This document shows positions 36,128 to 44,645 of a stretch of DNA of 48,627 nt, piece by piece. The stretch lies in assembly GCA_013043705.1 (NCBI GenBank), contig JABDNS010000086.1, positions 1 through 48,627 on the forward strand, read 5' to 3'. The notes below the pieces were generated by a model that saw nothing but the letters and a program-made list of their open reading frames with translations, did not search any database and was not told where the DNA came from. This DNA is from Pseudomonadales bacterium. GTDB taxonomy: Bacteria; Pseudomonadota; Gammaproteobacteria; Pseudomonadales; UBA7434. Each line of letters begins with the position of its first letter. The stretch's first letter is position 1. The translations under genes and the position numbers were made by a program.

Positions 36128-36574
36128 CTAAACGTAGCCAGGCTCTAATTGGATACCGGTAGTTTCCATCCAGGCTGAAAAATCTTTTTCTACTTGCGGA
36201 TCATAACTATCCCGAAGCAAGCTTATTTTCCCGTCGTGCAGTCGGGCCTCCGACCTTCCGGCCAGCACAAACGGTGGCTGCCCATCGAGCTCGTAGCTTG
36301 CGGTCCAGCTCAGGCTCACCGTGTTTTCATCACTTTTTAAATCATTACCAGGCTGGATTTTTCTATTCGTAAACCGGCGATCGAGACCATCCAGCGACTT
36401 TTTGATACCGGCGAATATTGCATCCGGCCCCTGCAGCTTGCAAGCCATTGAGCCGCCGCAAACTTCGTAAATTGCGTCACTGTGAAAATACTGGTGCAGC
36501 CTCGACCAGTTATCGTCGGCAAAGGTTTTTTCAAAGTCTGAAGCGTAAGCAATAAATTGCTCAAGTGTATTCAT
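36128..36574 (-). CDS. NTF2-like / SnoaL-like domain protein
   Basis: A 148-residue soluble protein without a signal peptide, built as an NTF2-like alpha+beta cone: helical N-terminus (LEQFIAYASDFEKTFADDNW), strands YFHSDAIYEVCGG, SLSWTASYELDGQ and HDGKISLLRDSYDP. Such folds bind hydrophobic ligands or act as isomerases or hydratases; no catalytic set was recognised. GAGG lies upstream of ATG 36574. It is in the middle of the operon, 18 bases after the previous gene and 42 bases before the LolA-like gene. Confidence 0.82.
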   Translation of the reverse strand: MNTLEQFIAYASDFEKTFADDNWSRLHQYFHSDAIYEVCGGSMACKLQGPDAIFAGIKKSLDGLDRRFTNRKIQPGNDLKSDENTVSLSWTASYELDGQPPFVLAGRSEARLHDGKISLLRDSYDPQVEKDFSAWMETTGIQLEPGYV

Positions 36575-36592
36575 AAGTGATGCCTCGCAGCG

Positions 36593-37276
36593 CTAGTCAG
36601 TTAGCTGTAGTATATAGCGGCGCTGTTGGCTTGTGCGAGGCCGGTGCGGGTTGATGTCCAGAATATAAACGCCATTGGCCAGCGTTGTTGGGGGCAGGCT
36701 CACCTCGACCGCGCCGTTTGTGCACGTCGCTTGCACAAGGTGGCGACCACTGGGCCCGGTAAATCGGGCCACCGGGTTCGCATCGCCAGCCATTACACCA
36801 CTATCAATAATGTGTAGGCGAAGCGGGTGCAGCCTGTTTTCGGGCGCGAACTGGTAGGTGGTACCGGGAGCGGGAAGATGAAATACGCCGTCAACAGCGT
36901 TGATACGCGTAACGTCGTCGAATAGTACTTCTTGCGGGCTCTTGCCGGTGGCGTTTTTCGCAAGCTCGATCAGTTCGCGATAGTTGCGTGGCCCCGCGGG
37001 TTTTGTATTGGCTGTACCCGGATAAGGAGTTGCATCAGGAGTCGCATCAGGCACTATTTCGCGCGAGCCAGGCACGTGACTTTGCGCGGCGCCGGGGGCT
37101 GAGGGTTCTACCGCGTTCGGATTTCCAGTTACTGCGTTGCGCTGTGAAGGCACAGCGCTAGTTTCCACAACTGGGTTTGAACCAGGCACATTATGATGGG
37201 CAAAATGCGCAATCAGCAGTGCGGTAAGCGCGAGTGCAAGCCCCAGCCAGGTCCAGCGGTTTTTACTATTCTCCAT
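36593..37276 (-). CDS. Membrane-anchored hypothetical protein with Pro/Ala-rich linker
   Basis: A 227-residue unknown protein. One N-terminal membrane segment (WLGLALALTALLIAHFAH) is followed by a Pro/Ala/Thr/Asn-rich linker of about 70 residues, then a soluble domain (YRELIELAKNATGKSPQEVL, FAPENRLHPLRLHIIDSGVM, GRHLVQATCTNGAVEVSLPP, GVYILDINPHRP). The domain looks beta-rich and periplasmic. No family recognised. It sits between the large cytochrome-type gene and the NTF2-like gene with gaps of 44 and 18 bases, so it is probably part of the same operon. Confidence 0.75.
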   Translation of the reverse strand: MENSKNRWTWLGLALALTALLIAHFAHHNVPGSNPVVETSAVPSQRNAVTGNPNAVEPSAPGAAQSHVPGSREIVPDATPDATPYPGTANTKPAGPRNYRELIELAKNATGKSPQEVLFDDVTRINAVDGVFHLPAPGTTYQFAPENRLHPLRLHIIDSGVMAGDANPVARFTGPSGRHLVQATCTNGAVEVSLPPTTLANGVYILDINPHRPRTSQQRRYILQLTD

Positions 37277-37320
37277 TAGCTTGCGTGTTCAGCGTGCGTC
37301 ATTCGCGTAGTGTCGGGCAC

Positions 37321-40300
37321 TCAAAGCCGGGGCTTCCGGTACTTCGATGTAATGGCGGTAAAGCCTAGCATTAATAACATGCTTCCCAGCCAGGGTAAAA
37401 GCGGTACCTGCATGGAATAGGGCGAAGACTCGGCATCAAGTGGATCGGTGCCAAATTCCACTTCAAAAGTGTCGTCGTAGCCATCGCCATCCGAATCAGC
37501 TAACAGCGGATTGGTGCCAATTTGCGCTTCTTCGGTGTCACTAAGTCCATCGTTGTCATCGTCGGTGTCGCAGGCATTGCCTTGCGCGTCGCCATCGGTG
37601 TTAGTTTGCGCGACATTGACAACCGTGGGGCAATTGTCATTGCCATCCAGTGCGGCGTCTTCATCGCGATCGATCGCCATGCGCGTGCCGGTGCCCGGTA
37701 CCGCACAGGTGAAGGTGATGGGCCCTTCCGTCGCGGGCAGTGCGCGCAGCGCAGCCTCACTAATACTTGCTCCGGTGTCGTCAAGGAAGTTGCCGCTGCT
37801 TTGCCGTAACCAGCCACGGGATTGGCCGCTAATCTGTCCTTTGGCGACCAGGTCGCATTCATTTACGTTAGCGCCAAGCACGAAGGAATCGAACGGCGCT
37901 TGCGCGGCAGCGACGAGCATATTGATGCGCGGATCGACGGCCGCCGCGTTGTTTGCAGTGAGCGTAACTTGCTGGCCGACGATAGGCGCGAGGTCGCTGG
38001 GGAAGGCCAGCATGAATTGTTCAACATCGAGTCGTTCTTGTGTGGAATTAAACTGAAACACGTTGTTCTGCAAAAACTGATCGACGCTACCCACGGATCC
38101 ATCGTGCAAAAAGCCAAAGCCACGTATCTGGTCTCCGCCGGGGCCGCCTAGTGCTGAACTATGGAACATACCGATCTTCTGGTACTGGTTGCGAAGGTGA
38201 GCGATTTTTTGGTTCTGCGGTTCATTTTCAAAAGACTCGCGGCCATCGGCGCCAAAGAACCCTTGTGCCGGGTTTAACGTATGGCAGCCATTGCAATTAA
38301 AAAGCGTATCGCTGGTTGGACCGAAGAAAAAAGCTGAGCCGTCAGATTGCTGCTGGGTTAATGATCCATCCAGCTCGGCTATCGGGTTGGGTGGCAGGCG
38401 GAGCTGGAGAATAAAGTCGGTAAACTGTTGCATCTCGCTTTGGCTAATCGTGCCATCCTTGCCCAGCAGGCCTTCGAAGGCCACGATAAAATTGTTAAAC
38501 GAAAATGCTTCGTCACAATCGGCATTGCTGGGCCCGCTATTGTCACAAGGGTCAGCCCCAAAAAATCCATCGGCCCTGTCGCCGCGCCAGTGCATGCCGC
38601 CGTGTGTGGCCATGCCGCGCAGGGTTTGCGTGGTCATGGGTCCTTTCATCGGGTGGAACGGCAATGGACCGAAGTTCGGATTGCCGCTTGGTTGCACCAG
38701 GAACTCGGTTGAACTCGGCTGGTTGTTGGTCGCCGAGATTGCGCCGTCCGGGTCGCCCAGGTTCCAGGCCAGGTGATCCAGGTCGCCGAACACGTGGCAG
38801 CTTGCGCAGGAAGACTCGCCGTTGCCCGAGGATACAAGGCCATCGTACAAAAATGGCCGGCCCTGCTTGATAAAGGCCGGCTCCGGGTCAGGGATGTTAT
38901 GCGTGGCGATGGTAAAGCCACTGGCGGTATCAATTTCGGCGATGCTGTGGTCAAAGCGCTGCATCACGTATAGCTTGTTGTGTGTTTCATCCAGTACCAA
39001 ACCGCTGGGCCCGCCAGCGGTTGTAATATAGTTGGCGCTCTCAACGGTTGGGTCGAAGTTGGTAGAAAAATTAGCGTCTTCAAGATCGGCGGCATCAAAC
39101 ACGCCGATTTTTCCCGAGCCAAACGCCGCCATATAAACCTTGGTGCCCGCGCTGTTACTAACAATTTGCATGGGAATGGCGAGCGTATGCGGGCGCATGG
39201 CCTGGATATCGGCATCAGTTTGCGCATTGTGTGCAGTGTGCAGTTCGCTGTAGTCGATATGTTGGTTAATGTGTTTGGGCGCTACGCTGCTGGCCACCGG
39301 ATCAATGACTGTAATCCGCGTTTCCGACAAATGCCCCTGCACAGTGCTGCCGCCAAAGTTGCCTTCGCCCTCGAAGCGCACTTCGTTGGGTGACTCGTGA
39401 TTGCTCACGTATACCTTTCCGCTAACCGGGTTGACCACCATGTTGTAAAGCACGGTGCCTGCGCTGGCGTATTCCACCAGGTTAAGGTCACCAACGCCGG
39501 TGACATTTGCATTGAAAGCGAATACATCCTTATCTGGCAGGTTGAAGTCAACCAGCGCGCTCCAGTCGCGACCAATGGCATCCAACCAGTTGCCGCTAAT
39601 CAACTTTACTATTAGGCCTGTTTCCGGCGCTTGGCCGGAATTGCCACTAGCCGGGTCGTTGCTAACCGGGCCAGGCACACCACCGGGTGCACCGTTACCG
39701 CAATTGCTGCCGCCGCTTACCTGAAAATCATCACAAACGCTGACCTCGCTAATCGTGGTTGTTTGGTTACCCGACATATGCGCAGCAACATAAACCGTAT
39801 TGCCATCGGGGCTTACTGCCAGCGCGCGCGGGGTGTCGGAGAACACTGTGACTATCCCCAGCGGCATACCACCCACGGCGGCATTGGTTTGCGTGTTGTT
39901 GGCATCGAACAGCCAAACGTCGGCGCGGCCGATGCCGGGCGTGGTTAGCTGCGGATCACCGGCACCGATTACGCCATTGAGCGAGATGTGCGAGCGATGC
40001 TGGCCGCGATGCGCGGTGCTGATAAAGGCTCGATTGCCACCGGTTCCGCCAAACACAATATCCCGCGGTTCATCACCAACTAACAATGTGCCACTAACTT
40101 GCGGTGGACTAGTGGTAACATCCACGATACTCACGCTGTCGCTGAGATGATTAACAACCCAGACTTCGCTATTGTTACGCGGCGCAACCGCCACTGGCTC
40201 CAGTCCCACAGGCACCGATGCGACATGCGCAAGCCCGTCCACCGACACGTCGTAGATTTCCAAGCGGTTGTCGGGCGTGTTCACGGCAAACAACTTGCTG

Positions 40301-40482
40301 CCATTCGGCGATAAGGTAATAGGTCTTACGTGGCCGCTTTCGAATAGGTGGTAGCTTTGCTGAGCGAAGCTCGCCGGTGCAATGGCGATAATTATAAGAA
40401 GCCCTAAACAATAAATGAGCGCGCGCAGCGCGTGCCGCCGCTCAGGATGCCGGGGTGTGATTGCCACTGTTGAAGGTCGCAT
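37321..40482 (-). CDS. Secreted YVTN beta-propeller / c-type cytochrome / thrombospondin-3-repeat protein with C-terminal anchor
   Basis: A 1053-residue mosaic. A signal peptide (IYCLGLLIIIAIAPASFA) is followed by YVTN-like propeller blades (HVRPITLSPNGSKLFAVNTP, DNRLEIYDVSVDG, PRALAVSPDGNTVYVAAH, GPSGLVLDETHNKLYVMQRF). Then come two haem-c sites, CASCH (Cys559) and CNGCH (Cys730), in cytochrome c peroxidase-like surroundings (ATHGGMHWRGDRADGFFG). Next are Ca-binding Asp-rich repeats (DNCPTVVNVAQTNTDGDAQG, DADSDGDGYDDTFEVEFGT type, about 930-1010). The tail PLLPWLGSMLLMLGF plus KYRKPRL resembles a sorting/anchoring signal. ATG 40482 has GGAGG six bases upstream. A possible periplasmic or surface redox protein that oxidises an unknown substrate; it heads the operon. 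Confidence 0.85.
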   Translation of the reverse strand: MRPSTVAITPRHPERRHALRALIYCLGLLIIIAIAPASFAQQSYHLFESGHVRPITLSPNGSKLFAVNTPDNRLEIYDVSVDGLAHVASVPVGLEPVAVAPRNNSEVWVVNHLSDSVSIVDVTTSPPQVSGTLLVGDEPRDIVFGGTGGNRAFISTAHRGQHRSHISLNGVIGAGDPQLTTPGIGRADVWLFDANNTQTNAAVGGMPLGIVTVFSDTPRALAVSPDGNTVYVAAHMSGNQTTTISEVSVCDDFQVSGGSNCGNGAPGGVPGPVSNDPASGNSGQAPETGLIVKLISGNWLDAIGRDWSALVDFNLPDKDVFAFNANVTGVGDLNLVEYASAGTVLYNMVVNPVSGKVYVSNHESPNEVRFEGEGNFGGSTVQGHLSETRITVIDPVASSVAPKHINQHIDYSELHTAHNAQTDADIQAMRPHTLAIPMQIVSNSAGTKVYMAAFGSGKIGVFDAADLEDANFSTNFDPTVESANYITTAGGPSGLVLDETHNKLYVMQRFDHSIAEIDTASGFTIATHNIPDPEPAFIKQGRPFLYDGLVSSGNGESSCASCHVFGDLDHLAWNLGDPDGAISATNNQPSSTEFLVQPSGNPNFGPLPFHPMKGPMTTQTLRGMATHGGMHWRGDRADGFFGADPCDNSGPSNADCDEAFSFNNFIVAFEGLLGKDGTISQSEMQQFTDFILQLRLPPNPIAELDGSLTQQQSDGSAFFFGPTSDTLFNCNGCHTLNPAQGFFGADGRESFENEPQNQKIAHLRNQYQKIGMFHSSALGGPGGDQIRGFGFLHDGSVGSVDQFLQNNVFQFNSTQERLDVEQFMLAFPSDLAPIVGQQVTLTANNAAAVDPRINMLVAAAQAPFDSFVLGANVNECDLVAKGQISGQSRGWLRQSSGNFLDDTGASISEAALRALPATEGPITFTCAVPGTGTRMAIDRDEDAALDGNDNCPTVVNVAQTNTDGDAQGNACDTDDDNDGLSDTEEAQIGTNPLLADSDGDGYDDTFEVEFGTDPLDAESSPYSMQVPLLPWLGSMLLMLGFTAITSKYRKPRL

Positions 40483-40770
40483 GGCAGGCCTCCAGGCCAA
40501 ATCTATTTTGCTTGAGATTGTTATTATCTTTATGCCACTAAGCGTCCCGGCATGCGCGGTGTATGCTTACCCGGCCCTGTCGATTCTTTTAAAAAAGGGG
40601 GGCTGTCAGCGCGCATCGCCGCGCTGGTAAGCATTAGCAATATACGTATAGTTAATGTCCAGCAGGAGTTAAGTATATCACGGACAAACGAGTGCCCGTA
40701 GCGCGAACCGGCGCCTTAGCCAAGCAAAAAATATTTATTTATTAATACCTTAGGTTTGGTAGCTGAAAAA

Positions 40771-40923
40771 CTACATCTGGATAATTTCGGCGATTTCCAC
40801 GCTTCCGTTGCTGTCCAGAACAGGGCATTCTCGCGCCATTTCCAGCGCGCTATCGCGATCGTCTGCGGCAAATATGCCATAGCCGCTAGCCGGTTTTTGC
40901 AAGTCCGGCTGGTTCTGCGTGTA
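40771..40923 (-). pseudogene. Remnant of a YCII-family protein gene
   Basis: In the 578-bp gap between the large cytochrome gene and the cNMP-binding gene, a minus-strand frame with no start codon reads YTQNQPDLQKPASGYGIF, then AADDRDSALEMARECPVLDS and NGSVEIAEIIQM, then TAG (40773-40771). The GYGIF...ALEMARECPVL...GSVEIAEI pattern is the C-terminal half of YCII/DGPF-domain proteins. A TAA lies immediately upstream (40926-40924) and no N-terminal half was seen, so this looks like a decayed gene. The plus-strand frame over it is antisense. The rest of the gap (40483-40770, 40924-41060) shows nothing. Confidence 0.7.
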
Positions 40924-41060
40924 TTATCAGTGCAGCTTACAGCAGGGCGGCTTTGGCAAGTGGTTGTTGCTTCCCGCCAAATTTTTTATCTGCAGGGTGA
41001 GCATAAGTTGTAGGGCTACTATAAATCGGCATTGAACTTTTGCGGAGCATTGCATCTACT

Positions 41061-41555
41061 ATGACTGTGCAATCGAATATCGCAATTCACAATACGGTGC
41101 TAGATCCGGAGCGTTTGCGCACGGGTTCAGTGCTTGGCGCGTTGTCTGGCGAGGGCATTGCTTTTTTATTAGAAGCCGGTGAGTTGCTTGGCTTAAAATC
41201 GGGTGAAGTGCTTTTTGATAGCGGCGAGCCTGGCGATAGCTTCTACGTAGTCTGCGATGGCGAGGTGGATTTTTATCGACGCTTTGGCGATCAATCGCGC
41301 TGGTTGCGAAGCCTGGGCTTCGGATCTGAAGTAGGTTTCGTCGGGATGATTGCGCTGTGCACGCGCTCTGGAAAAGTGGTGGCCAAAACTGACTGCTTGT
41401 TACTGGAAATCAGCTCGGCGCTGTTTGCGCAGTTGCACGATCAACATCCGGTTGATTTTGGCGTGCTGTTACTCAACCTAACGCGCGACCTGGCGCGGCT
41501 GGTACGCAAGCTCGACGATGATTTGCTAGACAGTGTCACGGCGCCGGGCCATTGA
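41061..41555 (+). CDS. Cyclic nucleotide-binding domain protein
   Basis: A 164-residue single-domain cNMP-binding-like protein. The jelly-roll shows GEVLFDSGEPGDSFYVVCDG, the region EVDFYRRFGDQSRWLRSLGF, a phosphate-binding-cassette-like stretch GSEVGFVGMIALCTRSGKVV and a C-terminal helix (FGVLLLNLTRDLARLVRKL). Key Glu/Arg residues for cAMP are not clearly conserved, and no DNA-binding domain is attached. ATG 41061 is chosen because MTVQSN is the first ATG with a GCGGAGC stretch upstream. It precedes the glycosylase gene by 40 bases; a shared transcript is possible. Confidence 0.8.
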   Translation: MTVQSNIAIHNTVLDPERLRTGSVLGALSGEGIAFLLEAGELLGLKSGEVLFDSGEPGDSFYVVCDGEVDFYRRFGDQSRWLRSLGFGSEVGFVGMIALCTRSGKVVAKTDCLLLEISSALFAQLHDQHPVDFGVLLLNLTRDLARLVRKLDDDLLDSVTAPGH

Positions 41556-41595
41556 TTAAACCGCTGTGCCTTCCCGCGTTGGTCAAGGACGCGCC

Positions 41596-42219
41596 TTGAA
41601 TAAAGTTCATATACGGCGAGCCATGCAGGGCCTGTGTGAATGCGATGAAGACATTGCAAAAGCTCACGCACGTATTGGCGCGCCGGCTCCGCGCAATCGA
41701 CCGCAAGGCTTTGCCACGCTTTTGCAAACCATTGTTAGCCAGCAAGTTTCAACAGCGGCGGCAAAGACGATTTTTGGCCGGGTTGAACAGGCCTTGGGGG
41801 AGCTGCAGCCACAGCAAGCGTTGCGTGTAGGGGTGCAGGGCTTGCGCGATGCGGGCATGTCGCAGCGCAAAGCCGAATACGCGCTGGGCTTGGCCGAAGC
41901 AATAATCGACGGTAGCTTTCCGGTAGATTCCTTGCAAAAACTTTCGCTGCAGGATGCGGTGGAACAGATAACCCGCTTGCGTGGCTTTGGGCAGTGGAGC
42001 GCAGAAATTTATTGCATGTTTTCGCTACGCCACCAGGATGTTTTCCCCGCGGATGACCTCGCGTTGCTCACGGCTTTACAAGCAATGAAAAAGCTGCACG
42101 CGCGGCCACGCGCGAAAGAAGCCAGGGCGTTAACCGAGCATTGGGCACCGTTTCGTAGTACCGGTGCGCTATTCCTGTGGCATTGGTATCACGATTACCG
42201 TAGTGGTGGCGATGGCTAG
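41596..42219 (+). CDS. DNA-3-methyladenine glycosylase, AlkA/HhH-GPD family
   Basis: A 207-residue base-excision enzyme that removes alkylated bases. The HhH-GPD core reads ATLLQTIVSQQVSTAAAKTI, the hairpin is ITRLRGFGQWSAEIYCMFSL, and the catalytic Asp follows in RHQDVFPADDLAL. The C-terminus RSTGALFLWHWYHDY is as in AlkA-type enzymes. It lacks the N-terminal domain of E. coli AlkA and is closer to short bacterial AlkA2 forms. The start is TTG 41596 with AAGGA six bases upstream; GTG 41566 is longer and less supported. Confidence 0.9.
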   Translation: MNKVHIRRAMQGLCECDEDIAKAHARIGAPAPRNRPQGFATLLQTIVSQQVSTAAAKTIFGRVEQALGELQPQQALRVGVQGLRDAGMSQRKAEYALGLAEAIIDGSFPVDSLQKLSLQDAVEQITRLRGFGQWSAEIYCMFSLRHQDVFPADDLALLTALQAMKKLHARPRAKEARALTEHWAPFRSTGALFLWHWYHDYRSGGDG

Positions 42220-42253
42220 CTGCGCATTGCGTTTTCGAGGTACGATAATCTGC

Positions 42254-43489
42254 TTACAGAGCGCGCGCAATGGTTTGGAACAGGTCGATATATTTTTCCT
42301 TGTAGCCTTCCGGGTCGCTTTGAAAGTGAGGGTTGGCGGTAGTTTTTGCAATAACCAGCTGTTTCGAGGGGTTGATGTAGATGTACTGGTTGTAGATGCC
42401 CGAAGCAAAAAAGTCATCGCCATACCTTTCAATGGGTGTCCACCACAAAAACGAGTAGCCAAACGGCCGATTTGAGAGTGGGTTATTTCTGCCTGGCATC
42501 AAGTGCGGCGCATGCGGGGTTGTCGATAGCGCTACCCAGTCCGCCGGAACAACTTGCCGGGTTTGCCAGCGGCCACCTTGCAAGAATAGTTGGCCGAAAC
42601 GCGCGTAGTCTGCAAGCGTTACGTTCAGCCCGCCAAGCGCCAGCTCCATATCATCGCCATCGATTAGCCATTGCGCTTCGTGCGTGGCACCAATGGGCTG
42701 CCAAAGTTTTTCTTGCATGTACTGCGCAATGGTTTTCTCGCCCAGCGCGGCATCCAGCACCATGGCGGCGACTTGCGCGTCCATGGAGTTATATTTGTTA
42801 TAGCTTCCCGGTTCGCGTTCCGACACCAGTTCACCAATGAACCCGGCGGTGCTGCCATTCATGGCAAAATGCTGCATGTAACGGAAGATATCCGAATTCT
42901 CATCTGCGTAATTTTCATCGAAGTTCGTGCCGCTGCTCATCTGCAGGCAGTCGGCAAGCGTGGCATCGGCATAGCCGGAGGTTGCCAGCGAAGGGACATA
43001 GCGAGTAACCGGATCATTCACATTTGCAATTAGTCCTTCCTGCAGGGCAATCCCTAGCAGCGCCGAAGTAAACGATTTGGCAACTGAGAATGACAAGTGA
43101 GTGGTGTTGGGCTGCATGCCCTGCCAATACTGTTCATAGCTTATCGCGCCATGTTGCAGAATCATCATGCCGGTGGAGCCGGTATGCGCCAGGTAATCCA
43201 GGGTGTTTATTTGTTCGCCAGCGGAGACAAACCATTCGGGAAGCTCAACGGTATTTTCGCCGCGCGGCAATGGCACCGCGTTCGCAGCAGCTGCCACGCG
43301 ATGCACAGCAGTTTGCTCGTTCATACGCATAAAGTTGTTGGCGATCTTGTCGGGATGGGATAGTGTGGCAAAAATATAAAGTCGCTTTGCGTTAGGCGTA
43401 ATCAACAGGGCTGCCACCGCGACTGTTAATAAAGTGAATGCAATCCACAGGGCTTTGCCGCGTTGTCGTTTGATAGATTTGTGAACCAC
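42254..43489 (-). CDS. Serine hydrolase of the beta-lactamase/DD-peptidase fold
   Basis: A 411-residue class C beta-lactamase-like enzyme. The N-terminal segment (ALWIAFTLLTVAVAALLI) is a membrane anchor or uncut signal. The active-site SxxK is Ser135-Val-Ala-Lys138 (SFSVAKSF); the second motif YNKYNS supplies Tyr. The third motif is not obvious, near FFASGIYNQYIYINPS. Such proteins are esterases, peptidases or amidases rather than resistance lactamases. Substrate unknown. It ends 34 bases from the glycosylase stop, convergent. Confidence 0.88.
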   Translation of the reverse strand: MVHKSIKRQRGKALWIAFTLLTVAVAALLITPNAKRLYIFATLSHPDKIANNFMRMNEQTAVHRVAAAANAVPLPRGENTVELPEWFVSAGEQINTLDYLAHTGSTGMMILQHGAISYEQYWQGMQPNTTHLSFSVAKSFTSALLGIALQEGLIANVNDPVTRYVPSLATSGYADATLADCLQMSSGTNFDENYADENSDIFRYMQHFAMNGSTAGFIGELVSEREPGSYNKYNSMDAQVAAMVLDAALGEKTIAQYMQEKLWQPIGATHEAQWLIDGDDMELALGGLNVTLADYARFGQLFLQGGRWQTRQVVPADWVALSTTPHAPHLMPGRNNPLSNRPFGYSFLWWTPIERYGDDFFASGIYNQYIYINPSKQLVIAKTTANPHFQSDPEGYKEKYIDLFQTIARAL

Positions 43490-43527
43490 TTTGTTGCCTC
43501 TTTTAACTGCGCATTTGCGGGCGTCTT

Positions 43528-43560
43528 GATTGTTAGTTGGTTGTTAGTTGATTGTTAGTC
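43528..43560. repeat. Three-copy 11-bp tandem repeat
   Basis: Units GATTGTTAGTT, GGTTGTTAGTT and GATTGTTAGTC lie end to end at 43528-43560, in the 292-bp divergent gap between the serine hydrolase and acyltransferase genes. They are likely slippage-derived, though they could be binding sites for a regulator of either gene. Confidence 0.8.
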
Positions 43561-43652
43561 GAAGCGAAACCCAACGCGCTGGGCAGTATAGCGGTCGAAG
43601 CTGGATATGAAAGTGCCAGCCTTGCGCTGCAGCGTCGGGCGCGCGGCTTGGC

Positions 43653-43658
43653 TATACT
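43653..43658 (+). promoter_or_regulatory. Possible -10 for the acyltransferase gene
   Basis: TATACT at 43653-43658 (one mismatch to TATAAT) lies 124 bases before ATG 43782. No clear -35 is seen. Nothing else is visible in the gap apart from the tandem repeat. Confidence 0.25.
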
Positions 43659-43781
43659 GTAGCGGGCAACGCGGGACTGCCCGGCATCGCCAGGACCTGC
43701 AATTATTGGCCCGGATTCAAGCTGGTCTGTGCCGGGCAAAGCGATTAAAATGTAGGCAATAATTTCTGGAGCAGCTGAACT

Positions 43782-44645
43782 ATGGCAGGCAAAATCGCAC
43801 AAATGAAAGATCGCACCATCTTTGATGGGTTTGTGACCAGGCATATTCTCAAGTTGTTTTTCCGTATCTGGTTCTCGCTGTTCGGCTGGCGTGCGATCAA
43901 TCAAGCAGAGCAGGGCGCGGGCGTTACTATCGCTGCGCCGCATACTTCCAACGTTGATTTTTTCTATGCGCTGGGTGCTGCGGTTCTGCAGGACATAAAA
44001 ATATATTTTTCAATCAAGCAAAGCTGGTGCGATATTCCAGTACTGGGTCGCGTGATGCTGTGGTTAGGTGCGATGCCCATCGATCGCTCAGCCTCCGGCC
44101 AGGTTGAACAGATTCGCGCTTTTGTCGATCGCCATAAACATACGCGCGTGTATTTTATTTTTACGCCGGAAGGAACGCGAGGCGGCGTAAAAAAATGGAA
44201 AACCGGTTTTTACCACATTGCACAAGATTGCGGTCTACCCGTATTCCTGGCCAAGGTCGATTATCGCAGCAAGATTTCTGGTGTTTTTCATAGCTTCCAG
44301 CTAACCGATAACAAACAGCACGACATTGAGGCGATGCAGGCTTCATACACCAGTGTGTACGGCCGCAACCCAGAGCAGCAGTTTCCCGCTTACCTTGGGC
44401 CGCTTGCACCTTTCACCGCAAACGATGCGCGTATCATGCAGGCGCTGTATGCGCTGCGCGGCATGGCCACACGGGCCGAGATTGCGGCCAAGGCGCGCTT
44501 TGAGGAATTATCCAGCGAGATGCTTGAGTTTCTTACCGAGCGCGGCATTCTTGAAAAGCAGGTTGGCACAGAAGGGGCGACGCGTTACCGTCTTACTGCG
44601 CGCGGTAACGGTTGCCTGCTGCACCTGCGCCCGTCGCTGGCCTGA
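43782..44645 (+). CDS. Lysophospholipid acyltransferase (PlsC-like) with winged-helix-like C-terminal domain
   Basis: The first 210 residues are a membrane-associated PlsC-type acyltransferase. The HX4D motif is HTSNVD (His54, Asp59), followed by DIPVLGRVMLWLGAMPIDR and FTPEGTRG (Glu130-Gly-Thr-Arg133) and GLPVFLAKVDY. The residues after about 212 form an extra 75-residue domain (ARIMQALYALRGMATRAEIA, SSEMLEFLTERGILEKQVGT, ATRYRLTARG) that reads like a winged-helix: three helices and a wing with YRLTARG. Such fusion is not usual for PlsC. It could sense ligand or bind DNA or protein. ATG 43782 has no strong ribosome-binding site. Confidence 0.88.
   Translation: MAGKIAQMKDRTIFDGFVTRHILKLFFRIWFSLFGWRAINQAEQGAGVTIAAPHTSNVDFFYALGAAVLQDIKIYFSIKQSWCDIPVLGRVMLWLGAMPIDRSASGQVEQIRAFVDRHKHTRVYFIFTPEGTRGGVKKWKTGFYHIAQDCGLPVFLAKVDYRSKISGVFHSFQLTDNKQHDIEAMQASYTSVYGRNPEQQFPAYLGPLAPFTANDARIMQALYALRGMATRAEIAAKARFEELSSEMLEFLTERGILEKQVGTEGATRYRLTARGNGCLLHLRPSLA

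Noticed and set aside
40756-41013. Plus-strand frame of 85 codons in the gap before the cNMP-binding gene
   Set aside because: It is antisense of the YCII remnant, which has a recognisable protein pattern.
42254-43489. Antibiotic-resistance beta-lactamase
   Set aside because: The SxxK and Tyr motifs place it in the wide serine-hydrolase family, but no KTG motif was recognised and it has a membrane anchor; resistance cannot be inferred.
43533-43943. Minus-strand frame of 136 codons over the acyltransferase start
   Set aside because: It covers the upstream gap and antisense of the acyltransferase gene, has no family motif, and composition is that of a shadow frame.
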